Part shown: piece by piece, positions 25,032 through 33,921 of the stretch
Layout of the letters: each line of letters starts with the position of its first letter
How positions within the stretch are numbered: the first letter of the stretch is position 1
Assembly (NCBI RefSeq): GCF_023715325.1
Contig: NZ_JAMBNX010000005.1
Coordinates: 296,884 to 360,883, forward strand
DNA from: Agromyces mediolanus
GTDB taxonomy: Bacteria; Actinomycetota; Actinomycetes; Actinomycetales; Microbacteriaceae
Length of the DNA stretch: 64,000 nt
Direction of reading: 5' to 3'
Program-made: the position numbers and the translations under genes
The notes under the pieces: model-generated
Told to the model about the DNA's origin: nothing
The model's input: only the letters and a program-made list of their open reading frames with translations
Databases searched by the model: none

Positions 25032-26399
25032 ATGGCCGAGACGACGAGGATGCCGGCGTTCCCGGCCGGATTCCGCTGGGGCGCCGCGACCGCCGCCTTC
25101 CAGATCGAGGGCTCCACGCACGCCGACGGCCGGGGCACCTCCATCTGGGACGTGTTCGCCGCCGAACCCGGCCGCATCCTCGACGGCCGTGACGCGAGCA
25201 CGAGCGCCGACAGCTACCGCCGCCACCGCGACGACGTGGCCCTCCTCGCCGAGCTCGGCGTCGACGAGTACCGCTTCTCGATCTCCTGGCCGCGCATCCA
25301 GGCCGAGGGCCGCGGCCCCGCGAACCCGGCCGGCCTCGACCACTACGCGCGCGTCGTCGACGCGCTCGCCGAAGCCGGCATCAGCCCGCTCGTCACGCTG
25401 TACCACTGGGACCTGCCGCAGGCGCTCGAGGACGCGGGCGGATGGCTCGCCCGCGACACCGCGTCTCGCTTCGCCGAGTACGCGGCGCTCGTCGTCGACG
25501 CGCTCGGGGACCGCGTCGAGCGCTGGATCACCCTGAACGAACCCGCCATGACGACCCTTCAGGGCTACGCGCTCGGCGAGCTCGCGCCCGGGCGCACGCT
25601 CATGCTCGGCGCGCTGCCGACCGTGCACCACCAGCTGCTCGGCCACGGCCTCGCGGTGCAGGCGATCCGGGCCGCGCGCCCCGGCGCGGAGCTCGGCATC
25701 ACGAACAACCACACCCTCGTCGAGCCCGCCTCCGACGCGGAGGACGATCTCGTCGCGGCCGGCGCCTTCGACGCGATCTACAACCGCATCTTCGCCGAGC
25801 CGGTGCTGCTCGGCCGCTACCCGGATCTCGCGCCGCTCGGGCTCGAGTCGTTCCCCGGCGTCGAGGACGGCGACCTCGAGCTCGTGTCGGCGCCGCTCGA
25901 CTTCTACGGGGTGAACTTCTACCACCCGACCCGGGTGGCGGCGGCCGCACCCGGCTCGCCCTTCGCCGAGGCCGGGCTGCCGTTCGAACCGGTCGAGATC
26001 CCGGGCGTCCTGGTCACCGGCTTCGGCTGGCCGGTGGTGCCGGAATCGCTCGAACGCCTGCTCGTGGGCCTCCGCGACGCCTACGGCGACGCGCTGCCGC
26101 CGATGGCGATCACCGAGAACGGGGCGTCCTACCCCGACGAGGTCGTCGCCGGCCGGGTCGCGGATGCCGAGCGCATCGCGTATCTCGACGGGCATCTGCG
26201 CGCGGTGCACCGGGCGATCGAGGCGGGCGTCGACGTGCGCGGCTACGACGTGTGGTCGCTCATCGACAACTTCGAGTGGGCCGACGGCTACACGCAGCGC
26301 TTCGGGCTCGTGCACCTCGATCTCGACACGGGAGCGCGCACCCGCAAGGATTCCTTCGACTGGTACCGACGGCTGATCGCCGAGCAGCGCGCGGGCTGA
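25032..26399 (+). CDS. GH1 beta-glucosidase
   Basis: A 455-residue glycoside hydrolase family 1 enzyme, full length and without a signal peptide, so it acts inside the cell on imported beta-glucosides such as cellobiose. The N-terminal signature is FRWGAATAAFQIEGS. The acid/base glutamate is E170 in TLNEP and the nucleophile is E362 in ITENGA; sugar-binding WSLIDNFEWADGY is near the C-terminus. The ATG lies after CGAGGACGCCG. The gene appears monocistronic and converges on the PucR gene (17 bases between stops). Confidence 0.95.
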   Translation: MAETTRMPAFPAGFRWGAATAAFQIEGSTHADGRGTSIWDVFAAEPGRILDGRDASTSADSYRRHRDDVALLAELGVDEYRFSISWPRIQAEGRGPANPAGLDHYARVVDALAEAGISPLVTLYHWDLPQALEDAGGWLARDTASRFAEYAALVVDALGDRVERWITLNEPAMTTLQGYALGELAPGRTLMLGALPTVHHQLLGHGLAVQAIRAARPGAELGITNNHTLVEPASDAEDDLVAAGAFDAIYNRIFAEPVLLGRYPDLAPLGLESFPGVEDGDLELVSAPLDFYGVNFYHPTRVAAAAPGSPFAEAGLPFEPVEIPGVLVTGFGWPVVPESLERLLVGLRDAYGDALPPMAITENGASYPDEVVAGRVADAERIAYLDGHLRAVHRAIEAGVDVRGYDVWSLIDNFEWADGYTQRFGLVHLDLDTGARTRKDSFDWYRRLIAEQRAG

Positions 26400-26416
26400 G
26401 AAGCCCTCCTCGAGCG

Positions 26417-27979
26417 CTACTCGACCGCGAGGAGCGCCGCCCAGAGGTCGGCGCGGGCGTGGAAGCCGGAGAGGTCACGGCCGAGCAGTCGCTCGGCGAG
26501 GCCGACCCGGCTGCGCACCGTGTGCCGGTGCACGCCGAGCGACTGCGCCGTGGCATCGAACTGGCCGCCGTGCTCGAGCCAGGTCCGCATGGTGGCGACG
26601 AGCGTGCTGCCGTTCTCCCGGTCGTACTCGGTGAGCGGGGCGAGCGTGGCCCGCGCCACCGCCCTGGCGTCGGTGCGGGCGAGGAAGGCGAGGACGCCCT
26701 GGCGGCTGATGTCGTCGAACCACGCGACGCCCGGGCCCGCCTCGCGGGCGCGCTCGTACCCGCGCACCGCCTCCTCGTGGGCGTCGGCGAGCTGCGCGAG
26801 CGAGCTCGGGTCGCTGACGCCCACGGCCAGCTCGAACTCGGCCGAAAGCTCCTCGGCGAGCTGCGCCGCGTCGGGCTCCTCGACGAGCACGACGACGTGC
26901 TCCGCGTCGCGGCCGAAGAAGAGCCGCCCGCCGCGCTCGTCGACCCGCAGCTCGAGGAGCTCGACGAGCCGGTCGGCGCCCTCCTCCGGGGCGCTCGTCA
27001 CGAGCACCCGGAGCGGCGCCTCGGGCAGCGGCCCCCACATCTCACCCGCGACGTCGGCGGCGAGGCCGAGGTCGCCCGCGAGCAGCGAGCGCAGCAGGCC
27101 GGAGCGGAGGTGCCCGCGGGCGCGGTCGAGGTCGCGGTTCTGCTCGAGGGCGAGCCCGGCGAGGGCGATCACCGAGGTGACGACCTCGCGGCCGGCCTGG
27201 TCGAGCTCGGGGGAGTCGCCGATCGCGAGCACCCCGCGGAGGGCGCCGCCCGAGCCGAGGGTCTGCAGCGTCATCCGCTGCGGCCGGCCGATCGCGGCGC
27301 CCGCCTCGACCGCGCGGCTCGCGCGCTGGCCCCGCCTGAGCATCGTGCGCGCCTCGCCGACGACCTCGCCGAGGGCGGGCTGCCCGAGCCCGCCGAGGGG
27401 GAACTCGCGATCGAGGCCCCCGGTCGAGTCGATCAGCCCCACCCAGGCGCCGAGCCGCTTGGAGAGCTCGGCGAGCGTCGCGGAGAGCCCGTCGGGGCGG
27501 AGCGCGGCGAGCGAGATCGCCCGCTGCGCCTGCAGCGCCCAGGCTTGCCTGGCGAAGGCGTCCTCGGCGATGAGGTCGGCGACCGTCCGTGCGATGGCGA
27601 TGAACGGCGTGCGGTACGGCACCTCGAAGAGCGGCAGCCCTGAGGCCAGGCACGCCTCGACGAGGGCCGTCGGCGTGCCGTCGCGGATGACCTCCGTGCC
27701 GAAGCCGAGCGCGGCGATGCCGGTGTCGCGCAGCCGGGCGACGTAGGCGGCGACGTCGGCCGGGTCACCGGGCTCCGGCTCACCCTCCTCGCCGAGCCAG
27801 GTGCCCGTGGTGAGCAGCACCTGCCCCGCGTCGAGGAAGGGGGTGGGATCGGTGAGGTCGGAGCTGTGCGCCCAGGTCACCGGGGCGGCGAGCGCGCCCT
27901 CGGGCAGCGATGCCGCAGGGGTGAGCAGGCGGAGCGTCAGCTCCCGACGGTCGAGCAGGGTCTGCACGGTGGGCTTCAC
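26417..27979 (-). CDS. PucR-family transcriptional regulator of the GABA/putrescine cluster
   Basis: A 520-residue PucR-type activator. The N-terminal PucR domain (VQTLLDRRELTLRLL onward, residues 3-130) is followed by a GGDEF-like middle (about 290-400) and the C-terminal HTH_30 domain, FDATAQSLGVHRHTVRSRVG, in the last 55 residues. The GTG start follows CGAGGAGCC; the frame continues upstream without a good start. It is divergent from gabT. In Gram-positive bacteria regulators of this type next to gabT/gabD activate GABA use, so control of the adjacent operon through the TGTACA sites at 28041-28182 is likely but inferred. Confidence 0.88.
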   Translation of the reverse strand: MKPTVQTLLDRRELTLRLLTPAASLPEGALAAPVTWAHSSDLTDPTPFLDAGQVLLTTGTWLGEEGEPEPGDPADVAAYVARLRDTGIAALGFGTEVIRDGTPTALVEACLASGLPLFEVPYRTPFIAIARTVADLIAEDAFARQAWALQAQRAISLAALRPDGLSATLAELSKRLGAWVGLIDSTGGLDREFPLGGLGQPALGEVVGEARTMLRRGQRASRAVEAGAAIGRPQRMTLQTLGSGGALRGVLAIGDSPELDQAGREVVTSVIALAGLALEQNRDLDRARGHLRSGLLRSLLAGDLGLAADVAGEMWGPLPEAPLRVLVTSAPEEGADRLVELLELRVDERGGRLFFGRDAEHVVVLVEEPDAAQLAEELSAEFELAVGVSDPSSLAQLADAHEEAVRGYERAREAGPGVAWFDDISRQGVLAFLARTDARAVARATLAPLTEYDRENGSTLVATMRTWLEHGGQFDATAQSLGVHRHTVRSRVGLAERLLGRDLSGFHARADLWAALLAVE

Positions 27980-28040
27980 GGCGGCTCCTCGGAGGGCTCC
28001 TCCGTCGACGGGCGCGAGCGCGGGCGGGGGCACGTGCTGG

Positions 28041-28182
28041 TGTACGCCGCGTCGAACGGATCAGCCCCGAGTGTACAGCCGGGCCCGGCGACGACGGATG
28101 GTGTGACGGGAATCCCGCGACCGGGGCCGAACGCCGCCGAGCTGTACACCATGGCCAGTGCTCCGCCGCACGATGTACATCG
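28041..28182. promoter_or_regulatory. Cluster of TGTACA motifs between pucR-type gene and gabT
   Basis: TGTACA occurs at 28072-28077, 28143-28148 and 28174-28179, with a degenerate TGTACG at 28041. The last lies within a perfect 12-base palindrome, CGATGTACATCG (28171-28182). The spacing of the last two is 31 bases, about three helical turns. A TAGCAT box at about 28214-28219 could be the gabT -10. These sites are candidate PucR-type binding sites. Confidence 0.55.
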
Positions 28183-28260
28183 GGGCGTCGCGGAACGCGG
28201 GGGAGCCGACCTAGCATGGCGGTCATCCTCCACCCGTCGTCACTTGCATCGGAGCAACCA

Positions 28261-29619
28261 ATGACCCTCGTCGACACCCCGGCCACCGCCACCGGAGGCC
28301 CCGCGCTCGCACAGGAGCGCCGCCTCGTCACCGCCATCCCCGGCCCCCGCTCGCAGGAGCTCCTGGCCCGCAAGGCGAGCGCCGTCGCCGCGGGCGTCGG
28401 CCACACCCTGCCGATCTCGGTCGTCGCGGCCGGCGGCGGCGTCGTCGTGGACGCCGACGGCAACTCGCTCATCGACCTGGGCTCCGGCATCGCGGTGACC
28501 GGCGTCGGCAACTCCGCCCCGCGCGTCGTCGAGGCCGTCACGGCCCAGCTGAACGCCTTCACGCACACCTGCTTCACCGTCTCGCCCTACGAGGGCTACG
28601 TCGCCGTCGCCGAGAAGCTCAACGAGCTCACCCCCGGCGACCACGTCAAGCGCACCGCCCTGTTCAACTCGGGCGCCGAGGCCGTCGAGAACGCCGTGAA
28701 GATCGCGCGCCACTACACGAAGAAGCAGGCCGTCGTCGCCTTCGACCACGCGTACCACGGCCGCACCAACCTCACCATGGGCCTCACGGCGAAGAACCAG
28801 CCGTACAAGAACGGCTTCGGCCCCTTCGCCCCCGAGATCTACCGCGCCCCGCTCAGCTACCCCTTCCGCGACGGCGGCCTCGACGGCCGTGAGGCGGCGG
28901 CCCGCGCCATCCTCGGCATCGAGAAGCAGATCGGCGCCGAGAACCTCGCCGCGATCATCATCGAGCCCATCCAGGGCGAGGGCGGCTTCATCGTCCCGGC
29001 CCCGGGCTTCCTCGCCGCGCTCGTCGAGTGGGCGACCGCGAACGACGTCGTCTTCATCGCCGACGAGGTGCAGACCGGCTTCGCCCGCACCGGCGCCTGG
29101 TTCGCGAGCGAGCACGAGGGCATCGTGCCCGACCTGATCGTCACCGCGAAGGGCATCGCCGGCGGCCTCCCGCTCTCGGCGGTCACCGGCCGCGCCGAGA
29201 TCATGGACGCCGCCCAGGTCGGCGGCCTCGGCGGCACCTACACGGGCAGCCCGATCGCCTGCGCCGCGGCGCTCGCGACCATCGAGACCTACGCCGAGGA
29301 CGGCCTCGTCGAGCGCGCCAAGGAGATCGGCTCGGTGCTCATCGGCCGCCTGAACGCCCTGCGCACCGCCGACGCCCGCATCGGCGACGTCCGCGGCCGC
29401 GGCGCCATGGTCGCGATCGAGCTCGTCGACCCCGAGACCGGGGCCCCTGACGCCGCCCTCACCGGCAAGGTCGCGAAGTACGCCCACGAGCAGGGCGTCA
29501 TCCTGCTGACCTGCGGCACCTACGGCAACGTCATCCGCTTCCTCCCGCCGCTCACGATCTCCGACGAGCTCCTCATCGAGGGCCTCGGCGTCGTGGCCGA
29601 GGGGCTCAAGCAGGCATGA
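28261..29619 (+). CDS. gabT: 4-aminobutyrate aminotransferase
   Basis: A 452-residue class III PLP aminotransferase that moves the amino group of GABA (or another omega-amine) to 2-oxoglutarate, giving succinate semialdehyde and glutamate. Key segments: FNSGAEAVENAVKIAR for PLP phosphate, FIADEVQTGFARTG for the pyridine nitrogen Asp, and the Schiff-base lysine near K297 in TAKGIAGGLPLSAV. The ATG is 45 bases downstream of the longest frame start and is preceded by CGGAGCAACC. Its stop overlaps the next start (ATGA), coupling it to glutamate dehydrogenase. Confidence 0.94.
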   Translation: MTLVDTPATATGGPALAQERRLVTAIPGPRSQELLARKASAVAAGVGHTLPISVVAAGGGVVVDADGNSLIDLGSGIAVTGVGNSAPRVVEAVTAQLNAFTHTCFTVSPYEGYVAVAEKLNELTPGDHVKRTALFNSGAEAVENAVKIARHYTKKQAVVAFDHAYHGRTNLTMGLTAKNQPYKNGFGPFAPEIYRAPLSYPFRDGGLDGREAAARAILGIEKQIGAENLAAIIIEPIQGEGGFIVPAPGFLAALVEWATANDVVFIADEVQTGFARTGAWFASEHEGIVPDLIVTAKGIAGGLPLSAVTGRAEIMDAAQVGGLGGTYTGSPIACAAALATIETYAEDGLVERAKEIGSVLIGRLNALRTADARIGDVRGRGAMVAIELVDPETGAPDAALTGKVAKYAHEQGVILLTCGTYGNVIRFLPPLTISDELLIEGLGVVAEGLKQA

Positions 29620-30899
29620 GCACCGTGATCGACGGCGCGGCGACCCTCGCCGCGCCCGTCGCGACGCCCCTCGAGGACGCCCGCGCCCAGCTCGCCGAGG
29701 CCATCGCGCTGCTCGGCTACAGCGACGGCACCCGGCAGATGCTCGCGACCCCGCGCCGCGAGCTCACCGTCGCCGTGCCGCTCCGCACCGACGCCGGCGA
29801 GACCCGCCTCTTCACCGGCTACCGCGTGCAGCACAACTTCAGCCGCGGCCCCGCCAAGGGCGGCCTCCGCTACGCGCCGAACGTGAACCTCGACGAGGTC
29901 CGCGCGCTCGCGATGTGGATGACGTGGAAGTGCGCCCTGCTCGACGTGCCGTACGGCGGCGCGAAGGGCGGCATCGCGATCGACCCGCGCGAGCACTCGC
30001 AGGCCGAGCTGGAGCGCGTGACCCGCCGCTACACGAGCGAGATCCTGCCGATCATCGGGCCGGAGCGGGACATCCCCGCGCCCGACATCGGTACCGACGA
30101 GCGCACGATGGCGTGGATCATGGACACCTACTCGGTGAACTCCGGGTACACGGTGCCCGGCATCGTGACGGGCAAGCCGATCGCGCTCGGCGGCTCGCAG
30201 GGGCGCGCGAGCGCCACCTCGCGCGGCGTCACCCACATCGCGCTCGCCGCGCTCCGCCACGCCGGCATCACCCAGTCGCAGGCCACCGCGGCCGTGCAGG
30301 GCTTCGGCAAGGTCGGCGCCGACGCGGCGCGCTTCCTCGGCGAGGCCGGCGTCACCGTGCAGGCCGTCAGCGACCAGTACGGCGCCGTGTTCAACGCCGC
30401 GGGCCTCGACATCGAGGCGCTCGGCGACCACGTGCAGCGCACGGGCGCGGTCGTCGGCTTCGCCGGTGGCGAGGCGCTCGACGGTGCCGCCCTGCTCGAG
30501 CTCGACGTCGACCTGCTCGTGCCGGCCGCCGTCGAGGGCGTGCTGCACGAGGGCAACGCCGGCCGGGTCGGTGCGAAGGTCATCGTCGAGGGCGCGAACG
30601 GCCCGACGACGCCCGACGCCGACCGCATCCTGCGCGAGCGCGGCATCCTCGTCGTCCCGGACATCCTCGCGAACGCCGGCGGCGTGATCGTCTCCTACTT
30701 CGAGTGGGTGCAGGCGAACCAGGCCTACTGGTGGCGCGCCGACGAGGTGGAGTCCAGACTGGAGGAGCGGATGCTGAGCGCCTGGGAGCACGTGCTGGGC
30801 TATGCCCGGTCGCGCGACCTCTCGCTCCGCACCGCCGCCACGGCGCTCGCGGTCGAACGCGTCGCCGAGGCGCACAAGCTGCGCGGCCTGTACCCCTGA
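29616..30899 (+). CDS. gdhA: Glu/Leu/Phe/Val-type dehydrogenase (catabolic glutamate dehydrogenase)
   Basis: A 427-residue dehydrogenase with the family signature KCALLDVPYGGAKGGI (catalytic lysines also in PAKGGLRY) and a Rossmann motif VQGFGKVGADAARF near residue 228. It deaminates glutamate to 2-oxoglutarate and ammonia with NAD(P). Being translationally coupled to gabT, it would regenerate the 2-oxoglutarate that the transaminase consumes. Specificity for glutamate over branched-chain amino acids is inferred from context. A palindromic repeat follows 15 bases after the stop. Confidence 0.88.
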   Translation: MSTVIDGAATLAAPVATPLEDARAQLAEAIALLGYSDGTRQMLATPRRELTVAVPLRTDAGETRLFTGYRVQHNFSRGPAKGGLRYAPNVNLDEVRALAMWMTWKCALLDVPYGGAKGGIAIDPREHSQAELERVTRRYTSEILPIIGPERDIPAPDIGTDERTMAWIMDTYSVNSGYTVPGIVTGKPIALGGSQGRASATSRGVTHIALAALRHAGITQSQATAAVQGFGKVGADAARFLGEAGVTVQAVSDQYGAVFNAAGLDIEALGDHVQRTGAVVGFAGGEALDGAALLELDVDLLVPAAVEGVLHEGNAGRVGAKVIVEGANGPTTPDADRILRERGILVVPDILANAGGVIVSYFEWVQANQAYWWRADEVESRLEERMLSAWEHVLGYARSRDLSLRTAATALAVERVAEAHKLRGLYP

Positions 30900-30914
30900 T
30901 CAGGCCCGCTCCCT

Positions 30915-30954
30915 CCCGACTTGCCCGACTTTCATGAAAGTCGGGCAAGTCGGG
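30915..30954. repeat. Long perfect palindrome, copy 4 of the TTGCCCGACTTTCA family
   Basis: A 40-base perfect palindrome without loop (half-site CCCGACTTGCCCGACTTTCA), centred on 30934/30935, between the glutamate dehydrogenase and gabD genes. It could separate the transcripts of the two genes. Confidence 0.92.
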
Positions 30955-30993
30955 GGTGCACCGCACGAACATCCATCGAAACGGAAGTCACAC

Positions 30994-32463
30994 ATGACGA
31001 ACGCAACGCTTGAATCCTCGGTGCTCGACAAGGTCGAGGGCCGGCTGTTCATCGGGGGAGCCTGGGTCGACGCCGAGGGTGGCAAGACCCTCGAGGTCGC
31101 CGACCCCTCGACGGGCGACACCATCAAGGTCATCGCCGACGCCTCGCCGGCCGACGGCATGAAGGCGCTCGACGCGGCCGTGGCCGCGCAGGACGAGTGG
31201 GCCAAGGTCGCCCCGCGCCAGCGCGGCGAGCTGCTGCGCCGCGCCTTCGACCTGCTGACCGAGCGCAAGGAGGAGTTCGCGCTCCTCATGACGCTCGAGA
31301 TGGGCAAGCCGATCGCCGAGGCCCGCGGCGAGGTCGTCTACGGCGGCGAGTTCCTCCGCTGGTTCAGCGAGGAGGCGGTGCGCATCTCCGGCCGCTACGG
31401 CCTGAACCCCGAGGGCACCGGCCACATGGTCGTCTCGCAGCGCCCCGTCGGCCCCTCGTTCTTCATCACCCCGTGGAACTTCCCGCTCGCGATGGCGACC
31501 CGCAAGATCGCCCCCGCGCTCGCGGCCGGCTGCACCGTCGTCATCAAGCCCCCGGCCCTCACCCCGCTCACGACGATCGCGTTCGTGCAGCTGCTCGAGG
31601 AGGTCGGCCTGCCCAAGGGCGTCGTGAACGTCATCCCGACCTCGACCTCGTCGAAGGTCTCCGGCCCGATCATCGAGGACCCGCGGCTGCGCAAGCTCAG
31701 CTTCACGGGCTCCACCGAGGTCGGCCGCGCCCTCATGAAGCAGGCCGCCACCGGCATCCTGCGCACCTCGATGGAGCTCGGCGGCAACGCCCCCTTCGTC
31801 GTGTTCGAGGACGCCGACCTCGACAAGGCGGTCGACGGCGCGATGCTCGCGAAGTTCCGCAACATCGGTCAGGCGTGCACTGCGGCGAACCGCTTCATCG
31901 TGCACGAGAAGGTTGCCGCAGAGTTCTCGAAGCGCGTCGTCGAGCGCGTCGCCTCGTTCAAGGTCGGCCGCGGCACCGCGGACGACGTGAACATCGGCCC
32001 GCTCATCGACGACAAGGCCGTCGCCTCGACCGACGAGCTCGTGCAGGACGCCGTGGCCAAGGGCGCCAAGGTGCTCACGGGCGGCACCGTCATCGACGGC
32101 GCCGGCTCGTTCTACGCGCCGACCGTGCTCGGCGACGTGTCGGCCGACGCGCGCCTGCTCCGCGAGGAGATCTTCGGACCGGTGCTCGGCATCACCACCT
32201 TCGCCGACGAGGACGAGGCCGTGCGCCTCGCGAACGACACCGAGTACGGGCTCGTCTCGTACGTCTTCACCGAGGACCTGGCGCGCGGCCACCGCATGAT
32301 CGAGCGCCTCGCCACCGGCATGATGGGCCTGAACACCGGGCTCGTCTCGAACGCGGCGGCCCCCTTCGGCGGCATCAAGCAGTCCGGCATCGGCCGCGAG
32401 GGCGGCGCAGAGGGCATCCACGAGTACCTCGACACCAAGTACACGCTCATCCCGGTGAGCTGA
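30994..32463 (+). CDS. gabD: NAD(P)-dependent succinate-semialdehyde (or aminobutyraldehyde) dehydrogenase
   Basis: A 489-residue aldehyde dehydrogenase. The catalytic cysteine is C295 in GQACTAANRF and the general base E261 in ELGGNAPF; the cofactor motif FTGSTEVGRAL lies upstream. It oxidises succinate semialdehyde to succinate, completing GABA breakdown. Because a putrescine oxidase gene follows, it could also oxidise 4-aminobutanal to GABA; sequence alone does not separate these roles. ATG start after ACGGAAG; an N-terminal in-frame extension crosses the palindromic repeat and is not believed. A 12-bp stem terminator follows. Confidence 0.9.
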   Translation: MTNATLESSVLDKVEGRLFIGGAWVDAEGGKTLEVADPSTGDTIKVIADASPADGMKALDAAVAAQDEWAKVAPRQRGELLRRAFDLLTERKEEFALLMTLEMGKPIAEARGEVVYGGEFLRWFSEEAVRISGRYGLNPEGTGHMVVSQRPVGPSFFITPWNFPLAMATRKIAPALAAGCTVVIKPPALTPLTTIAFVQLLEEVGLPKGVVNVIPTSTSSKVSGPIIEDPRLRKLSFTGSTEVGRALMKQAATGILRTSMELGGNAPFVVFEDADLDKAVDGAMLAKFRNIGQACTAANRFIVHEKVAAEFSKRVVERVASFKVGRGTADDVNIGPLIDDKAVASTDELVQDAVAKGAKVLTGGTVIDGAGSFYAPTVLGDVSADARLLREEIFGPVLGITTFADEDEAVRLANDTEYGLVSYVFTEDLARGHRMIERLATGMMGLNTGLVSNAAAPFGGIKQSGIGREGGAEGIHEYLDTKYTLIPVS

Positions 32464-32470
32464 GCGCGCG

Positions 32471-32506
32471 GGCGGATGCCGCGGGCTCGCGCCTGCGGCA
32501 TCCGCC
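32471..32506 (+). terminator. Terminator-like hairpin after gabD
   Basis: Perfect 12-bp arms GGCGGATGCCGC (32471-32482) and GCGGCATCCGCC (32495-32506) with a 12-base loop, followed by TTCGTGTTTCT. It may attenuate transcription into the putrescine oxidase gene. Confidence 0.7.
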
Positions 32507-32547
32507 TTCGTGTTTCTCGAAACGAACAGAAGCAGGAACCAGGAACC

Positions 32548-33912
32548 ATGGAACGCATCGAAACCGACGTCGTCGTGATCGGAGCCGGCGCGGCCGGCCT
32601 CACCGCCGCGACCGAGCTGAAGGCCGCGGGCAAGCGCGTCGTCGTGCTCGAGGCGCGGGACCGCGTCGGCGGCCGCCTCTGGAACGGCGACTTCGACGGG
32701 CACCTGCTCGAGATCGGCGGCCAGTGGGTCTCGCCCGACCAGGACGCCCTGATCGGGACCCTCGCGGAGCTCGGCCTCGAGACCTACTCGCGTTACCGCG
32801 AGGGCGAGAACATCTACATCGCGGAGGACGGCGAGCGCCGCCTCTTCGAGGGCGAGATCTTCCCGGTCCCGGCGAAGACCGAGGGCGAGATCCTCGGCCT
32901 CATCGAGAAGCTCGACGCGCTCGTCGCCGAGATCGACCCCGAGGCCCCCTGGGCGCACCCGCGCGCGAAGGAGCTCGACGAGATCTCCTTCGCCGAGTGG
33001 CTCGGCACGCAGACCGACGACGAGGAGGCGAAGCGCAACATCGGCATGTTCATCGCCGGCGCGATGCTGACGAAGCCGACGCACGCATTCTCGGCTCTGC
33101 AGGCGCTGCTCATGGCCGCCTCGGCCGGCTCGTTCTCGCACCTCGTCGACGCGGACTTCATCCTCGACCAGCGCGTCGTCGGCGGCCTGCAGCAGGTTCC
33201 GCTCCGCCTCGCCGAACGCCTCGGCGACGACGTCGTGAAGCTCGAGCAGCCCGTGCGCACCATCCGCTGGTCGCCGGAGGACCCGGCCGCGGGCGTCACC
33301 GTCGTCACCGACTCGCTCGAGGTCGCCGCCGACCGCGTCATCCTCGCGCTCGCGCCCATCCTCTACTCGCGGATCAGCTACGACCCGCCGCTGCCCCGCC
33401 GCCAGCACCAGCTGCACCAGCACCTCTCCATGGGCTTCGTGATCAAGGTGCACGCCGTCTACGAGACGCCGTTCTGGCGCGAGCAGGGCCTGTCGGGCAC
33501 CGCGTTCAGCCCCTACGAGCTCTGTCACGAGGCGTACGACAACACGAACCACGGCGACACCCGCGGCACGCTCGTCGGCTTCGTCTCCGACGAGGAGGCC
33601 GACGGCGTCTTCTCCCTCTCCGCCGAGGAGCGCCAGGAGCGGATCCTCGAGTCGCTCTCGCACTACTACGGCGAGCAGGCGAAGAACCCGGTGCTCTACT
33701 ACGAGAGCGACTGGGGCAGCGAGGAGTGGACCCGCGGCGCCTACGCCGCGAGCTTCGACATGGGCGGCCTCGCCCGTTACGGCGCCGACCTGCGCGAGCC
33801 GGTGGGCCCGATCTCGTTCGCCTGCTCCGACATGGCGGGCAAGGGCTACCAGCACGTCGACGGCGCGATCCGCATGGGCCGCCTCGCCGCGGCGCGCATC
33901 CTCGAGGGCTGA
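32548..33912 (+). CDS. puo: Flavin monoamine oxidase, probably putrescine oxidase
   Basis: A 454-residue FAD amine oxidase. The dinucleotide motif VVVIGAGAAGLTAATEL is at residues 8-24, followed by EARDRVGGRLW (FAD pyrophosphate/ribose) and a C-terminal FACSDMAGKGYQHVDGAIR that closes the FAD site. Length and order match actinobacterial putrescine oxidases, which convert putrescine, oxygen and water to 4-aminobutanal, ammonia and peroxide. Placement next to gabT/gabD and an APC permease supports this. Start ATG after AACCAGGAACC. No signal peptide, so cytoplasmic. Other primary amines remain possible substrates. Confidence 0.82.
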   Translation: MERIETDVVVIGAGAAGLTAATELKAAGKRVVVLEARDRVGGRLWNGDFDGHLLEIGGQWVSPDQDALIGTLAELGLETYSRYREGENIYIAEDGERRLFEGEIFPVPAKTEGEILGLIEKLDALVAEIDPEAPWAHPRAKELDEISFAEWLGTQTDDEEAKRNIGMFIAGAMLTKPTHAFSALQALLMAASAGSFSHLVDADFILDQRVVGGLQQVPLRLAERLGDDVVKLEQPVRTIRWSPEDPAAGVTVVTDSLEVAADRVILALAPILYSRISYDPPLPRRQHQLHQHLSMGFVIKVHAVYETPFWREQGLSGTAFSPYELCHEAYDNTNHGDTRGTLVGFVSDEEADGVFSLSAEERQERILESLSHYYGEQAKNPVLYYESDWGSEEWTRGAYAASFDMGGLARYGADLREPVGPISFACSDMAGKGYQHVDGAIRMGRLAAARILEG

Positions 33913-33921
33913 GCGCCGACG

